A stretch of DNA of 64,000 nt from Microbulbifer sp. GL-2 (lineage in GTDB: Bacteria > Pseudomonadota > Gammaproteobacteria > Pseudomonadales > Cellvibrionaceae): contig NZ_AP019807.1 of the NCBI RefSeq assembly GCF_007183175.1, positions 2,090,001-2,154,000 on the forward strand. Direction: 5' to 3'. This document shows positions 1-7,723 of the stretch, piece by piece (the stretch's first letter is position 1; each line of letters begins with the position of its first letter). Made by a program: the position numbers and the translations under genes. The notes below the pieces were generated by a model. The model saw nothing but the letters and a program-made list of their open reading frames with translations. It was not told where the DNA came from and searched no databases.

Positions 1-484
1 TTTTCTATTAAAACAATCAAAGTGGAACTCCAATAGTACGAAGAGTCTTGAAGTAAGTCTTGTCATCAAAGGGAAAATACATGCTGGTGAGACACGCAAA
101 TAAGTAAGTGTGCTTTGAGAAAATTGGTTGATTAATTTCCTTGGGAGCTTCTCTTTTCCCTTTGTATGCAGATTTTTCTGGAATTTATTTGGTCCTATGA
201 ATTTTAGGTTTGGCTGTGAGTAGTGTTCTTGCACAAAGTGGAATGGAGATTCCTCTCTATTAACCCAGGATTGATTATCCATTTCTTTTGTGTTTCATTA
301 GTGATTGTTGGAAGCGGGGGGAAGTCTACTATAATTTTTTCTAAACCCTGTTAGAGATCTGCGTTGAATATAACCGGGGACGAATGTATTTCACAATTAG
401 CAGTAATATTTTTTGGCTCAGCTTGAGCAATAAATAATGCGTGATTTGAGGAAATGCAGGGGACTCCAGGGAAGATGTAAAAAA
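1..484. other. AT-rich leader region without a recognisable gene
   Basis: No reading frame here has a credible start, ribosome binding site and protein-like composition. The stretch is AT-rich and probably holds the promoter of the gene starting at 485. A purine-rich segment (AGGGA near 467-471) lies ahead of that start. Any relation to a gene left of the window cannot be judged. Confidence 0.4.
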
Positions 485-1084
485 ATGGCAAAAAAATATA
501 TTTATATTCCAATAAATAGCGATGAGATGCAGGAGTTTGCAAAGGACCTGGCTGGTGCTTGGAATATTCCGGTGAACCAGATTCTTGCCAACAAGGTGAC
601 GTCTGGCGTTGGTAAAGCAATGTATCGCTGGGTGGACAAATGTCTTAGCAAACTTACTCCTTCGGACACTCTCTATATTGTAACCCATGGCACCGGTGCT
701 CCCGATGGCAAAATGATCGGTGCCCAGCGCAACAGTGGCAAAAACAAGCAGAAGAAAGTGTATGTGAAGGGCATGGCGCAATGGCAGGGCGGTGAGTGGA
801 AAACCTACACCCCCACCCAGTTGGCGAGCACTCTGGTAAAAGAGGGGCTGCCAGCAAACTTTGTTGACCTGCACGTCTGTGCTTGTGGTTCTGGTTACGA
901 TGGCAGTGAACTGAGGCCCTGGGCCCAACGCTTGCTGCAGCAGATGGGCAGCAGTTACAGGAGTCTTCAGGTGACCGGATACCGGGGCTGGTTTTCCTGC
1001 AGTACCACTCGGGTCTGTATCAAGGTGGGTACAAAATTTTATCCTCTCGAAGATCGTGCTGTAACTTTCTCCCTGGGAAATTAA
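485..1084 (+). CDS. Possible clan CD (caspase-fold) cysteine peptidase-like protein
   Basis: The frame is open from 437, but the ATG at 485 is preferred because the upstream residues look like translated leader; this gives 199 aa. A hydrophobic strand runs into a His-Gly at residues 68-69 (LYIVTHGTG). A second strand runs into a cysteine cluster at 132-134 (VDLHVCACGSG). That strand-HG and strand-C order is the signature of clan CD peptidases (caspases, clostripain, C80). No signal peptide or extra domain is visible and the protein is short for a protease, so it may be a minimal catalytic domain or a non-catalytic relative. The neighbours give no functional hint. The fold is inferred from motif order only. 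Confidence 0.45.
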   Translation: MAKKYIYIPINSDEMQEFAKDLAGAWNIPVNQILANKVTSGVGKAMYRWVDKCLSKLTPSDTLYIVTHGTGAPDGKMIGAQRNSGKNKQKKVYVKGMAQWQGGEWKTYTPTQLASTLVKEGLPANFVDLHVCACGSGYDGSELRPWAQRLLQQMGSSYRSLQVTGYRGWFSCSTTRVCIKVGTKFYPLEDRAVTFSLGN

Positions 1085-1101
1085 GAGCCAATTTTCAATT
1101 T

Positions 1102-1123
1102 AGTAGCACTGGGAAGTGCTACT
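1102..1123 (+). terminator. Hairpin after the clan CD-like gene
   Basis: AGTAGCACT (1102-1110) pairs perfectly with AGTGCTACT (1115-1123) around a four-base loop, 18 bases after the stop codon. A pyrimidine-rich run (gctcctctcttt) follows. It probably ends transcription before the SLC13 gene, although the T-tract is imperfect. Confidence 0.45.
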
Positions 1124-1284
1124 GCTCCTCTCTTTCAGTCCAAGAATACCCTTGCTCACAGTGATAATGCTCCCACTGTCGGTGTTCTGGCATTGAATCA
1201 CTCGTCCTATTGTTTTCCTTGTGTACCCTGAATAAGTCGTCTCGAAGAATTCTTGCGGATGCCGTATCCAGGACACACCTATCC

Positions 1285-3135
1285 ATGACCCTCGACCAGT
1301 TGCTGATCCTGATCATCCTGATGGTGACTATCGCACTGTTTATATGGGGCCCCTGGCGGCACGATATGGTAGCCCTGGCGTCTCTGCTCGCTTGTGTATT
1401 CACCGGGTTAATTCCACCAGAAAGCGCCTTTAGCGGATTTGGTCACCCTGCAGTGGTCACTGTCGCCTGTGTCTTGATCTTGAGCCGCGGGCTGCAAAAT
1501 ACTGGAGCGATGGATGCTCTGGCACAGCGTGTGGTGCCACGCAGCGGTAACATTACCCTGGCGATGCTGTTGCTTACCGGTTTGGGAGCACTCTTGTCGG
1601 GCTTTATGAACAATGTTGGCGCCTTGGCGCTTCTGATGCCGGTGGCCGCAGATATGGCGGAAAAGCAAAATCTGGCACCTGGCAAGGTTTTGATGCCGCT
1701 CTCTTTTGCCACCATCCTTGGTGGTATGACAACTTTAATTGGTACGCCACCAAATCTGGTGGTATCCGGTTTTCGCGCCAGTGCCGGCGCCGGAAGCTAC
1801 GGAATGTTCGACTTTACTCCAGTAGGGCTGGTGGTGACGTTAGTGGGATTGCTGTTTATTGGCCTGATTGGCTGGCGACTGGTGCCCGGGCGCGGACAGG
1901 CTGGCGCATCCAGTTTTGATACTGGTACCTATCTGACTGAAGCTGTGGTTGGGGAGAAAAGTGCTGCTGCGGGTAAAAGTCTGCGTGAGATTGGCAAGCT
2001 GCTCGCCGCTGAGGATGCCCAAGTAGTGGGTATTGTGCACAACGACGCCCGTGTGTCCCCTGCAACTCCCTGGCACCGGGCGCACAGCGGCGACATCTTA
2101 GTGATTGAGGCTGAGCCGGAATCCCTTGCCGCCAGCTTGACCAGCCTTGGACTCAAAATGGTGGGTGAGTCGGAGGATGCGCAGAAAGACAAAGTTCAGC
2201 CAGTAGAGCAGAGTGCTCCCGCTGCAGTCGAGAGCAAAGATAAAGGGGGAGAAAAGGAAAAAAACTCTCCTCATCGCGAAGAAATGCAGCTGCGCGAGCT
2301 GGTAGTGATGCCTGATTCCTTCCTGGTGGGTCGATCAATCCAGTTTTTACACTTGTCGGCTCGCTACCAGATCCATTTACTGGCCCTCTCCCGGCGTGGA
2401 CGACGCTCAGTGCGCAGGTTGCGCTCTACACCGTTACTGGCGGGTGATGCCCTGTTAATGATGGGGGCAGATGACAACCTGAATAGTTTTGCACGGGAGC
2501 AGGGTTGTGTCCCCCTGGCACAGAGGGATATCAGTATGCCGAACAAGGAAAAATCAGCCATTGCGCTGATTGCCATGGCGGTGGCAGTGGGAGGAGCCGC
2601 CTTTGGTCTGATTCCTGCGGCCATCTCTTTTGCCGCCTGCGTGCTGGCATTTATGGCGCTGAAAGTCGTGCCGCTGCGCAATATTTATGAGGCTCTGGAT
2701 GGCTCGGTGATTGTGCTATTGGGTACTTTGATAGCAGTAGCGGATGTCATGGAGGCTACCGGTGCTGCGGATTTGGTAGCGCAGGTATTACTGGATAACC
2801 TGGCTCAGGGCAGTGCAGTAGTGGCCCTGGCATTGATTTTGATTGTCACCATGACTCTGTCAGATTTTATGAATAATGTGGCCACTGCGGCGGTGATGTG
2901 CTCGATAGCCTTTAGTACTGCAGAGCAGCTGGCAGTAAATCCGGACAGTTTCCTGATGGCGGTGGCGATCGGTGCGTCCTGCGCGTTCCTGACCCCGGTT
3001 GGTCACCAGAATAATACATTGATACTGGGGCCGGGAGGCTTCGACTTTGGCGATTACTGGCGTATGGGGCTGCCCCTGGAGATACTGGTGGTGTTGGTCA
3101 GCATCCCTGTATTGTTGTGGGTCTGGCCCCTCTAA
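1285..3135 (+). CDS. SLC13 family permease with two RCK_C (TrkA-C) domains
   Basis: Inner-membrane transporter of the DASS/SLC13 superfamily, which usually moves dicarboxylates, sulfate or other anions with sodium. The start is taken at the ATG at 1285 (616 aa) rather than the TTG at 1210, because the first helix begins directly after it. Two inverted helical halves carry matching FMNNV motifs (GFMNNVGAL and SDFMNNVAT), and the first half also has LIGTPPN. Between them sit two RCK_C-type domains (about residues 200-285 and 340-425) joined by a highly charged Lys/Glu linker. The C-terminal half ends with the family-typical TPVGHQNN and FGDYWRMGLP segments. Substrate cannot be read from sequence; RCK_C domains suggest ligand gating. 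Confidence 0.85.
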   Translation: MTLDQLLILIILMVTIALFIWGPWRHDMVALASLLACVFTGLIPPESAFSGFGHPAVVTVACVLILSRGLQNTGAMDALAQRVVPRSGNITLAMLLLTGLGALLSGFMNNVGALALLMPVAADMAEKQNLAPGKVLMPLSFATILGGMTTLIGTPPNLVVSGFRASAGAGSYGMFDFTPVGLVVTLVGLLFIGLIGWRLVPGRGQAGASSFDTGTYLTEAVVGEKSAAAGKSLREIGKLLAAEDAQVVGIVHNDARVSPATPWHRAHSGDILVIEAEPESLAASLTSLGLKMVGESEDAQKDKVQPVEQSAPAAVESKDKGGEKEKNSPHREEMQLRELVVMPDSFLVGRSIQFLHLSARYQIHLLALSRRGRRSVRRLRSTPLLAGDALLMMGADDNLNSFAREQGCVPLAQRDISMPNKEKSAIALIAMAVAVGGAAFGLIPAAISFAACVLAFMALKVVPLRNIYEALDGSVIVLLGTLIAVADVMEATGAADLVAQVLLDNLAQGSAVVALALILIVTMTLSDFMNNVATAAVMCSIAFSTAEQLAVNPDSFLMAVAIGASCAFLTPVGHQNNTLILGPGGFDFGDYWRMGLPLEILVVLVSIPVLLWVWPL

Positions 3136-3159
3136 GTGCAATAACTCAATGTTGTGAAG

Positions 3160-3606
3160 TCAGGCGATAGAATCATCCACCGGTTGGGCCAGCTCCGCCA
3201 TATAACGGCTGCAAAAACGCAGTATGTCAGTCACTGTAACAATACCGACCAACTCCCCCTCACGCATTACCAGCACTGAGCCGATACCGGTATCGGCCAT
3301 AGCCAGCAGGATTTTATCGAGTGGGTCGTGAATATCGGCGATAAAGGGGCGTCGTGCACAGAGGTCGTGCACGTAGAGTTGCTGTTCTTCCAGGCGGTGA
3401 CCGGGTGCATTGGCGCGCTCGATATCCCCTTTGGATATCACCGTTTCCAGTTCCCCTGCACGAGTTACCGGTAAGTGACGCACCTTGTGTTCTTCCATTA
3501 CCGCCAGGGCGTCTTCGACGGTGGCATCAATATCGATATGGTAGGGAAAGGGAGTCATCAGAGCCGCGAGAGTGGGCATATGATGAATATTGTGAGAATT
3601 GGACAT
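3160..3606 (-). CDS. CBS domain-pair protein
   Basis: A 148-residue soluble protein made of two CBS motifs (about 10-65 and 80-140) and nothing else. A tandem CBS pair forms a Bateman module that binds adenine nucleotides such as AMP, ATP or NADH. Typical segments are VRHLPVTRAGELETVISKGD in the first and GSVLVMREGELVGIVTVTDI in the second. It converges on the SLC13 gene with 24 bases between stops. With no enzymatic partner domain it probably acts as a stand-alone energy or ligand sensor; the partner is unknown. Confidence 0.88.
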   Translation of the reverse strand: MSNSHNIHHMPTLAALMTPFPYHIDIDATVEDALAVMEEHKVRHLPVTRAGELETVISKGDIERANAPGHRLEEQQLYVHDLCARRPFIADIHDPLDKILLAMADTGIGSVLVMREGELVGIVTVTDILRFCSRYMAELAQPVDDSIA

Positions 3607-4153
3607 AGCTGGCGATTAGTATCCAATGGTTTTTGGCAATGAAGTCTATTGCAGTTATCAACACATGAATTCGCAATTGGCGACTGCAGGTACAATATAG
3701 CCAATACAGGCCTACTTGAATATCCCTTCTTTGAGGGAGATATCCCCGCCTTTGTTACTTTTTAGCAGCGATATAGGCGAAGATTCATATTATATTCAAA
3801 TGACAGGGTGCAAACAGTTGCTATTTGCCGGCGAAAGCTTATTATTCGCGACCTCAGCCGAGAAATATAACCAGTGATTCGGATGTCATGTCTGAATTTT
3901 CTGTACTCGGTTAGTTTTTAATAATGTATTTGCCGAATATATCTAGCGCTGGAGTCCACCTGCGTAGCGGTATCTACTTTCGGTTTCGGCCAATTCGTAA
4001 TATGCCGACTATAACAGTACCTAACCGCCCTAATCGGTTATCGCTGTTGTTCACAAATTATTATATTTCGAGTACCCGGAACCCGGCCCTGTGTCGGTTA
4101 CCGTCACAGTGTTACCTCTGTATTTTTTAATAACCGTCGTTGAGGTTTATTGA
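3607..4153. other. AT-rich intergenic region upstream of the MvaT-like gene
   Basis: About 550 bases between the divergent CBS and MvaT-like genes. Short open frames here have neither ribosome sites nor protein-like composition. Long AT-rich leaders with complex regulation are common ahead of H-NS-family genes. GAGG at 4140-4143 precedes the ATG at 4154 and serves as its ribosome binding site. No operator was identified. Confidence 0.4.
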
Positions 4154-4630
4154 ATGTTTCAGGAATACGAACAACTTGAACAACAAATCGCCGAGCACCA
4201 GGCGAGAATCGAAGAACTGCAAGAGCAAATGGCCCAGGCAGAACGTAAAAAAGATGGCGTAATCGCCTTTGACAAGGCATTGGTTAACCTGGCTGCTGAA
4301 TACCAGATGGAAGAGGAAGAGTTCTTCGTCGCCCGTGGTCAGCAGGTTGTTGAATGGTTGATTGATCAGTTGGGTGATGAGGACGCTCCAGACTATGTCC
4401 AGACCCTGAAATCCCGTGTAGCCCGTTACCTGAAGAAAGAGGGAGATTCTCCCCGTCGTGGTCGCCGCGCTGCACCGGCTAATAAGTCTGCTGAGCCCAA
4501 GCTGGAAACCGGCCACTACCGCAATCCCTATACTGGCGCCACTGTAGAAAAGAAAAAGCGTAACCCGAAAGCGCTGAGTCAGTGGATCGATGAGTATGGG
4601 TTGGACACTGTAAAAGAGTGGAAGATCTAA
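4154..4630 (+). CDS. MvaT/H-NS-family nucleoid-associated protein
   Basis: 158 aa. An N-terminal coiled coil (residues 1-40, rich in Glu, Gln and Leu, with QEYEQLEQQIAEHQARIEEL) would give oligomerisation. An acidic middle segment and a basic proline/arginine linker (about 100-118, RRGRRAAPANKS) follow. The C-terminal DNA-binding domain begins at YRNPYTGATVE and contains NPKALSQW and EYGLDTVKEW, closely matching the end of Pseudomonas MvaT (YKNPHTGE, NHKTLKEW). Such proteins silence AT-rich, often horizontally acquired DNA by binding the minor groove. It is longer than MvaT itself (about 124 aa) because of an added middle segment. Confidence 0.8.
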   Translation: MFQEYEQLEQQIAEHQARIEELQEQMAQAERKKDGVIAFDKALVNLAAEYQMEEEEFFVARGQQVVEWLIDQLGDEDAPDYVQTLKSRVARYLKKEGDSPRRGRRAAPANKSAEPKLETGHYRNPYTGATVEKKKRNPKALSQWIDEYGLDTVKEWKI

Positions 4631-4647
4631 CCTCTTTATGATCGCCA

Positions 4648-4676
4648 ATCCGGTGCCGGTTATATCGGCACCGGAT
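4648..4676 (+). terminator. Strong hairpin after the MvaT-like gene
   Basis: An 11-bp perfect stem (ATCCGGTGCCG with CGGCACCGGAT) with a seven-base loop starts 17 bases after the stop codon. No immediate T-tract follows, so termination efficiency is uncertain, but the stem is too long to be chance. Confidence 0.5.
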
Positions 4677-4807
4677 ACCCCCTTCCATATATTTACTTTT
4701 CTTTACTTGCTGAGCGTATATAGCTGCGTTTTGTCTCATTCGGGTTTACTTGCTCTATCATCTTCTGCATAACGTCATGTCGATTATTTGATAGGGAGTA
4801 TTTATCC

Positions 4808-5392
4808 GTGTTTTCCCGTATAACTGCCCGCTTTGTCTGTGTCGTAATGGTGCTGTTTGGAATGGGTGCCTGGGCTGACAATAAAACCACAGAATCTGAT
4901 AACCAGGTTATTTACCTGGTGCGACATGCGGAAAAACAGCGTGGGATCAGTAGTGGAATGAATCCGCACCTGACAGAAGCAGGGCAGCAGCGTGCCAGGC
5001 AGTTAGCCCGTGTGCTTGGCCAGGTGGGTATCGATGCAGTGTACAGCACTGATTATGCGCGCACCAAAGAGACAGCGGAACCACTTGCTGAACACCTGGG
5101 CATACCGGTACAAACTTATAACCCGCGCAAACTTAAGGCGTTTGCCGGAGAGTTGGGTGAGGCCGGTCGGCGTATACTGGTGGTTGGGCACAGTAACACA
5201 ACCCCCAAACTGGTGGAGCTACTCGGTGGTGATAAGGGTCGGCCGATCAGGGAGCTGGATGAGTACGACCGCCTCTATATTGTGATCCGAGATCGCGGTG
5301 AAGTGATCACTTTATTACAACGCTACGGTGCCGACAGCAGTGCCAAAGCCAAGCGTAAATCAACTAGTGAGGCGGCAGGGGAGCGAGAGTAG
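4808..5392 (+). CDS. Exported histidine phosphatase (phosphoglycerate mutase/SixA-like)
   Basis: 194 aa from a GTG start with GGGAG upstream. Residues 1-23 form a signal peptide ending at MGAWA, so the enzyme should be periplasmic. The catalytic RHAEK motif is at 39-43 (LVRHAEKQ) and supplies the phosphohistidine. The second conserved His is at 128 (ILVVGHSNTTP), and the middle TDYARTKETAEPL segment matches the family. The core is short, as in SixA, rather than full phosphoglycerate mutase length. The C-terminus is Lys/Arg/Ser rich. Substrate is unknown: members act on small phosphoesters or phosphoproteins. It converges on cobB with 11 bases between stops. Confidence 0.82.
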   Translation: MFSRITARFVCVVMVLFGMGAWADNKTTESDNQVIYLVRHAEKQRGISSGMNPHLTEAGQQRARQLARVLGQVGIDAVYSTDYARTKETAEPLAEHLGIPVQTYNPRKLKAFAGELGEAGRRILVVGHSNTTPKLVELLGGDKGRPIRELDEYDRLYIVIRDRGEVITLLQRYGADSSAKAKRKSTSEAAGERE

Positions 5393-5403
5393 CACTATGC
5401 CCT

Positions 5404-6108
5404 CTATTCCAGTAGCTCACAGACAAAGTGATTGACCACTTCTGAGGCGGGTCCATAGCGATGCTCGGCGAAAGCATCGCCAATATTACTGCGCTCCAGG
5501 TTGAGTTCCACACTATGGGCGCCCGCCAGGTTGGCGCACTCCACAAAGCCCGCTGCGGGGTAGACGTTGCCGGAAGTGCCGATGCTGATAAATAGGTCGC
5601 ACTGGCTCAGGGCTTCGTAAATGATATCCATATGCAAAGGCATTTCTCCAAACCAGACTACGTGAGGGCGCAGAGTACCGTTCAGGCCGCAGCAGGGGCA
5701 GCTGTCACTTATTTCCAGATCGGAGTGAATAGGGAACTGTTGACCACTGGTACTGCAGCGCGCTTTCAGTAACTCCCCGTGTATATGAATCAGGTTGCTG
5801 CTGCCAGCCCGCTCGTGCAGGTCATCAATATTTTGTGTCACCAATAAAAAGTTCCCGGAGAATTCCCTCTCCAGACTTGCCAGAGCGCGATGGGCGCTGT
5901 TGGGAGTGACCGCTCCTGAAAGTAAATGCCGGCGTCTCTCGTTGTAAAAACGCTGTACCAAGCGAGGATTGCGCGCGAAGGCTTCCGGCGTGGCGACATC
6001 CTCAATGCGATGGTTTTCCCAAAGGCCCTCGGCTCCACGAAAAGTGCGAATTCCGGATTCTGCCGAGATACCGGCACCGGTGAGGACCACGATATTGTGA
6101 TATTGCAT
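5404..6108 (-). CDS. cobB: NAD-dependent protein deacylase (sirtuin, CobB type)
   Basis: 234 aa, the usual bacterial sirtuin size. The NAD-binding GAGISAESGI motif is at residues 11-20, followed by TFRG, then QNIDDLHERAGS with the catalytic His shortly after in IHGELLKA. The zinc-site cysteines are RCSTS and CPCC. The LRPHVVWFGEMP segment matches E. coli CobB. FYNERRR carries the Tyr and Arg that class III sirtuins use to accept succinyl and malonyl lysine, so it may desuccinylate as well as deacetylate. It uses NAD+ and releases nicotinamide and O-acyl-ADP-ribose in the cytoplasm, regulating acetyl-CoA synthetase and many enzymes. Confidence 0.92.
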   Translation of the reverse strand: MQYHNIVVLTGAGISAESGIRTFRGAEGLWENHRIEDVATPEAFARNPRLVQRFYNERRRHLLSGAVTPNSAHRALASLEREFSGNFLLVTQNIDDLHERAGSSNLIHIHGELLKARCSTSGQQFPIHSDLEISDSCPCCGLNGTLRPHVVWFGEMPLHMDIIYEALSQCDLFISIGTSGNVYPAAGFVECANLAGAHSVELNLERSNIGDAFAEHRYGPASEVVNHFVCELLE

Positions 6109-6287
6109 ATATGTCCGTTTTAGCCCGCACCTGGGATAGGCATTTAAGTAGATAGCATAATTTGTCGTGGAGGATTTTTAGGGTATCAGTTTACGGAGGG
6201 AAGGCCTGTTGTTAATTTTCCAGAGGCACTTCCCTGTGCCTCAGCAAATACTCAACCCTATGGAATAGTCCAATTAGTGCTGCTCAG

Positions 6288-7595
6288 TTAATGCAGTTTT
6301 AGCCGTGGGCTGACGGCGCGATTGGCCTGCCCGACCAAGTAGAGCAACATGGCCTTGGGCCAGCCATGAATTGCTGCCAGGTGCATGCGGTAGAGGGAGC
6401 GATAGGCAAAGCCTGCGATACGTCCCTCCACCGTGAGGCTGCCTTTGACCAAGGCGCCCATCAAGTTGCCTACCGCAGTATATTTACTCAGGGATACCAG
6501 TGAACCGCGATCGCGATAATAGAAATGTTTCAGAGGTTTATCCTCGAACAGCGCGATCAGATTGTTTGCCGTCAGGGTGGCCATTTGTTGTGCTGCCTGG
6601 GCCCGTGGTGGCACTCGTTGCTCGTCTCCGTCAATGCAACTGGCGCAGTCACCCATGGCAAAAATATGTGGATCGCTTTGGGTCTGCAGGGTGGTTGTCA
6701 CCTCTAACTGGTTAAGGCGATTAGTGGCTAGGCCATCCAAGTGGCTAAGGAACTCCGGGGCTTTTACCCCTGCGGCCCAGACGCGGATGCTCGCGGGAAT
6801 TTCCTCGCCATCACCGGTAGTCAGGCCAGAGGCACTGGCACCGGCAATATTGCAACTGGTTAGTACGCGCACCCCCATTTTCCCCAACTCTTTTTCGGCA
6901 TTGTTGCCGAGCCTTGCGGGCAGTGCCGGCAGCAGGTGAGGACCGGCTTCGATGACTGTTATCTCTATTGCATCGGAGTGGATGCGGCCGTAATTCCCCA
7001 TTAATTTAGCAGCATCTACTAATTCAGCGGACAACTCAACTCCAGTGGCACCACCGCCGACGATGGCAATCTGTAGTTTTTCCTCGACGCAGGTTTCCAG
7101 GCGTAGGAAATGGTTGAGCAGCTGCTGGTGGAATTTCTGTGCCTGTTCACTGCTATCGAGAAAGACACAGTGTTGGCGTACACCGGGTGTACTGAAATCG
7201 TTGCTCTGGCTGCCAATGCACAACACCAAATAGTCGTATTCCAACTCCCGTGCGGGCACCAGCTCGCAACCGTCATCGTCCAGCACTGCGCCTAGCTTCA
7301 GTAGCCGCTGTTTTCTATCGAGGGATTGCAGTGCACCCAATTGGAACTCGTAGCCGTTGGCGCGAGCGTGAACTTGATAATTGAGGGCGTCCATATTGGC
7401 GTCGAGTGCGCCGGCTGCGACCTGGTGGAGGAGGGGCTTCCAGATATGGGTACGATTTTTATCGACCAGTGTGACTTGTACTGAGGGAGATTTACGCCGC
7501 CGTCGCAGCCCCTGAGAGAAGTTGAAATAGTGCCCGAGACGCGTGGCCAAGTGCAGGCCGCTGGCGCCACCGCCAATAATCACAATTTTCTGCAT
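6288..7595 (-). CDS. ndh: Type II NADH:quinone oxidoreductase
   Basis: 435 aa flavoprotein. The FAD-binding GGGASGLHLATRLG lies at residues 8-21. The NAD-binding IVGGGATGVELSAEL is mid-protein. IFAMGDCAS near residue 330 is the second FAD contact, and PPRAQAAQQMA follows as in NDH-2 enzymes. It would pass electrons from NADH to quinone at the inner membrane without pumping protons. An amphipathic C-terminus (YRMHLAAIHGWPKAMLLYLVG) is the likely membrane anchor. It lies 128 bases downstream of the SelD fusion on the same strand, so the two may be co-transcribed, and the SelD fusion carries a related N-terminal domain. Confidence 0.88.
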   Translation of the reverse strand: MQKIVIIGGGASGLHLATRLGHYFNFSQGLRRRRKSPSVQVTLVDKNRTHIWKPLLHQVAAGALDANMDALNYQVHARANGYEFQLGALQSLDRKQRLLKLGAVLDDDGCELVPARELEYDYLVLCIGSQSNDFSTPGVRQHCVFLDSSEQAQKFHQQLLNHFLRLETCVEEKLQIAIVGGGATGVELSAELVDAAKLMGNYGRIHSDAIEITVIEAGPHLLPALPARLGNNAEKELGKMGVRVLTSCNIAGASASGLTTGDGEEIPASIRVWAAGVKAPEFLSHLDGLATNRLNQLEVTTTLQTQSDPHIFAMGDCASCIDGDEQRVPPRAQAAQQMATLTANNLIALFEDKPLKHFYYRDRGSLVSLSKYTAVGNLMGALVKGSLTVEGRIAGFAYRSLYRMHLAAIHGWPKAMLLYLVGQANRAVSPRLKLH

Positions 7596-7723
7596 GGTGA
7601 GTGGTCTTCCTGTCGATTGCTAAAAAGCCGACTCCCCAATCTGTGAAGACCTATTCGCCGGAATACTTGGTTGCCGGCATTTGTTCTGGCATCAGTATCC
7701 CTGCAATCAGTACTGCTGGCAAC

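Noticed and set aside
3924..4130. 68-codon plus-strand frame ahead of the MvaT-like gene
   Set aside because: No ribosome site and composition unlike protein; treated as leader DNA.
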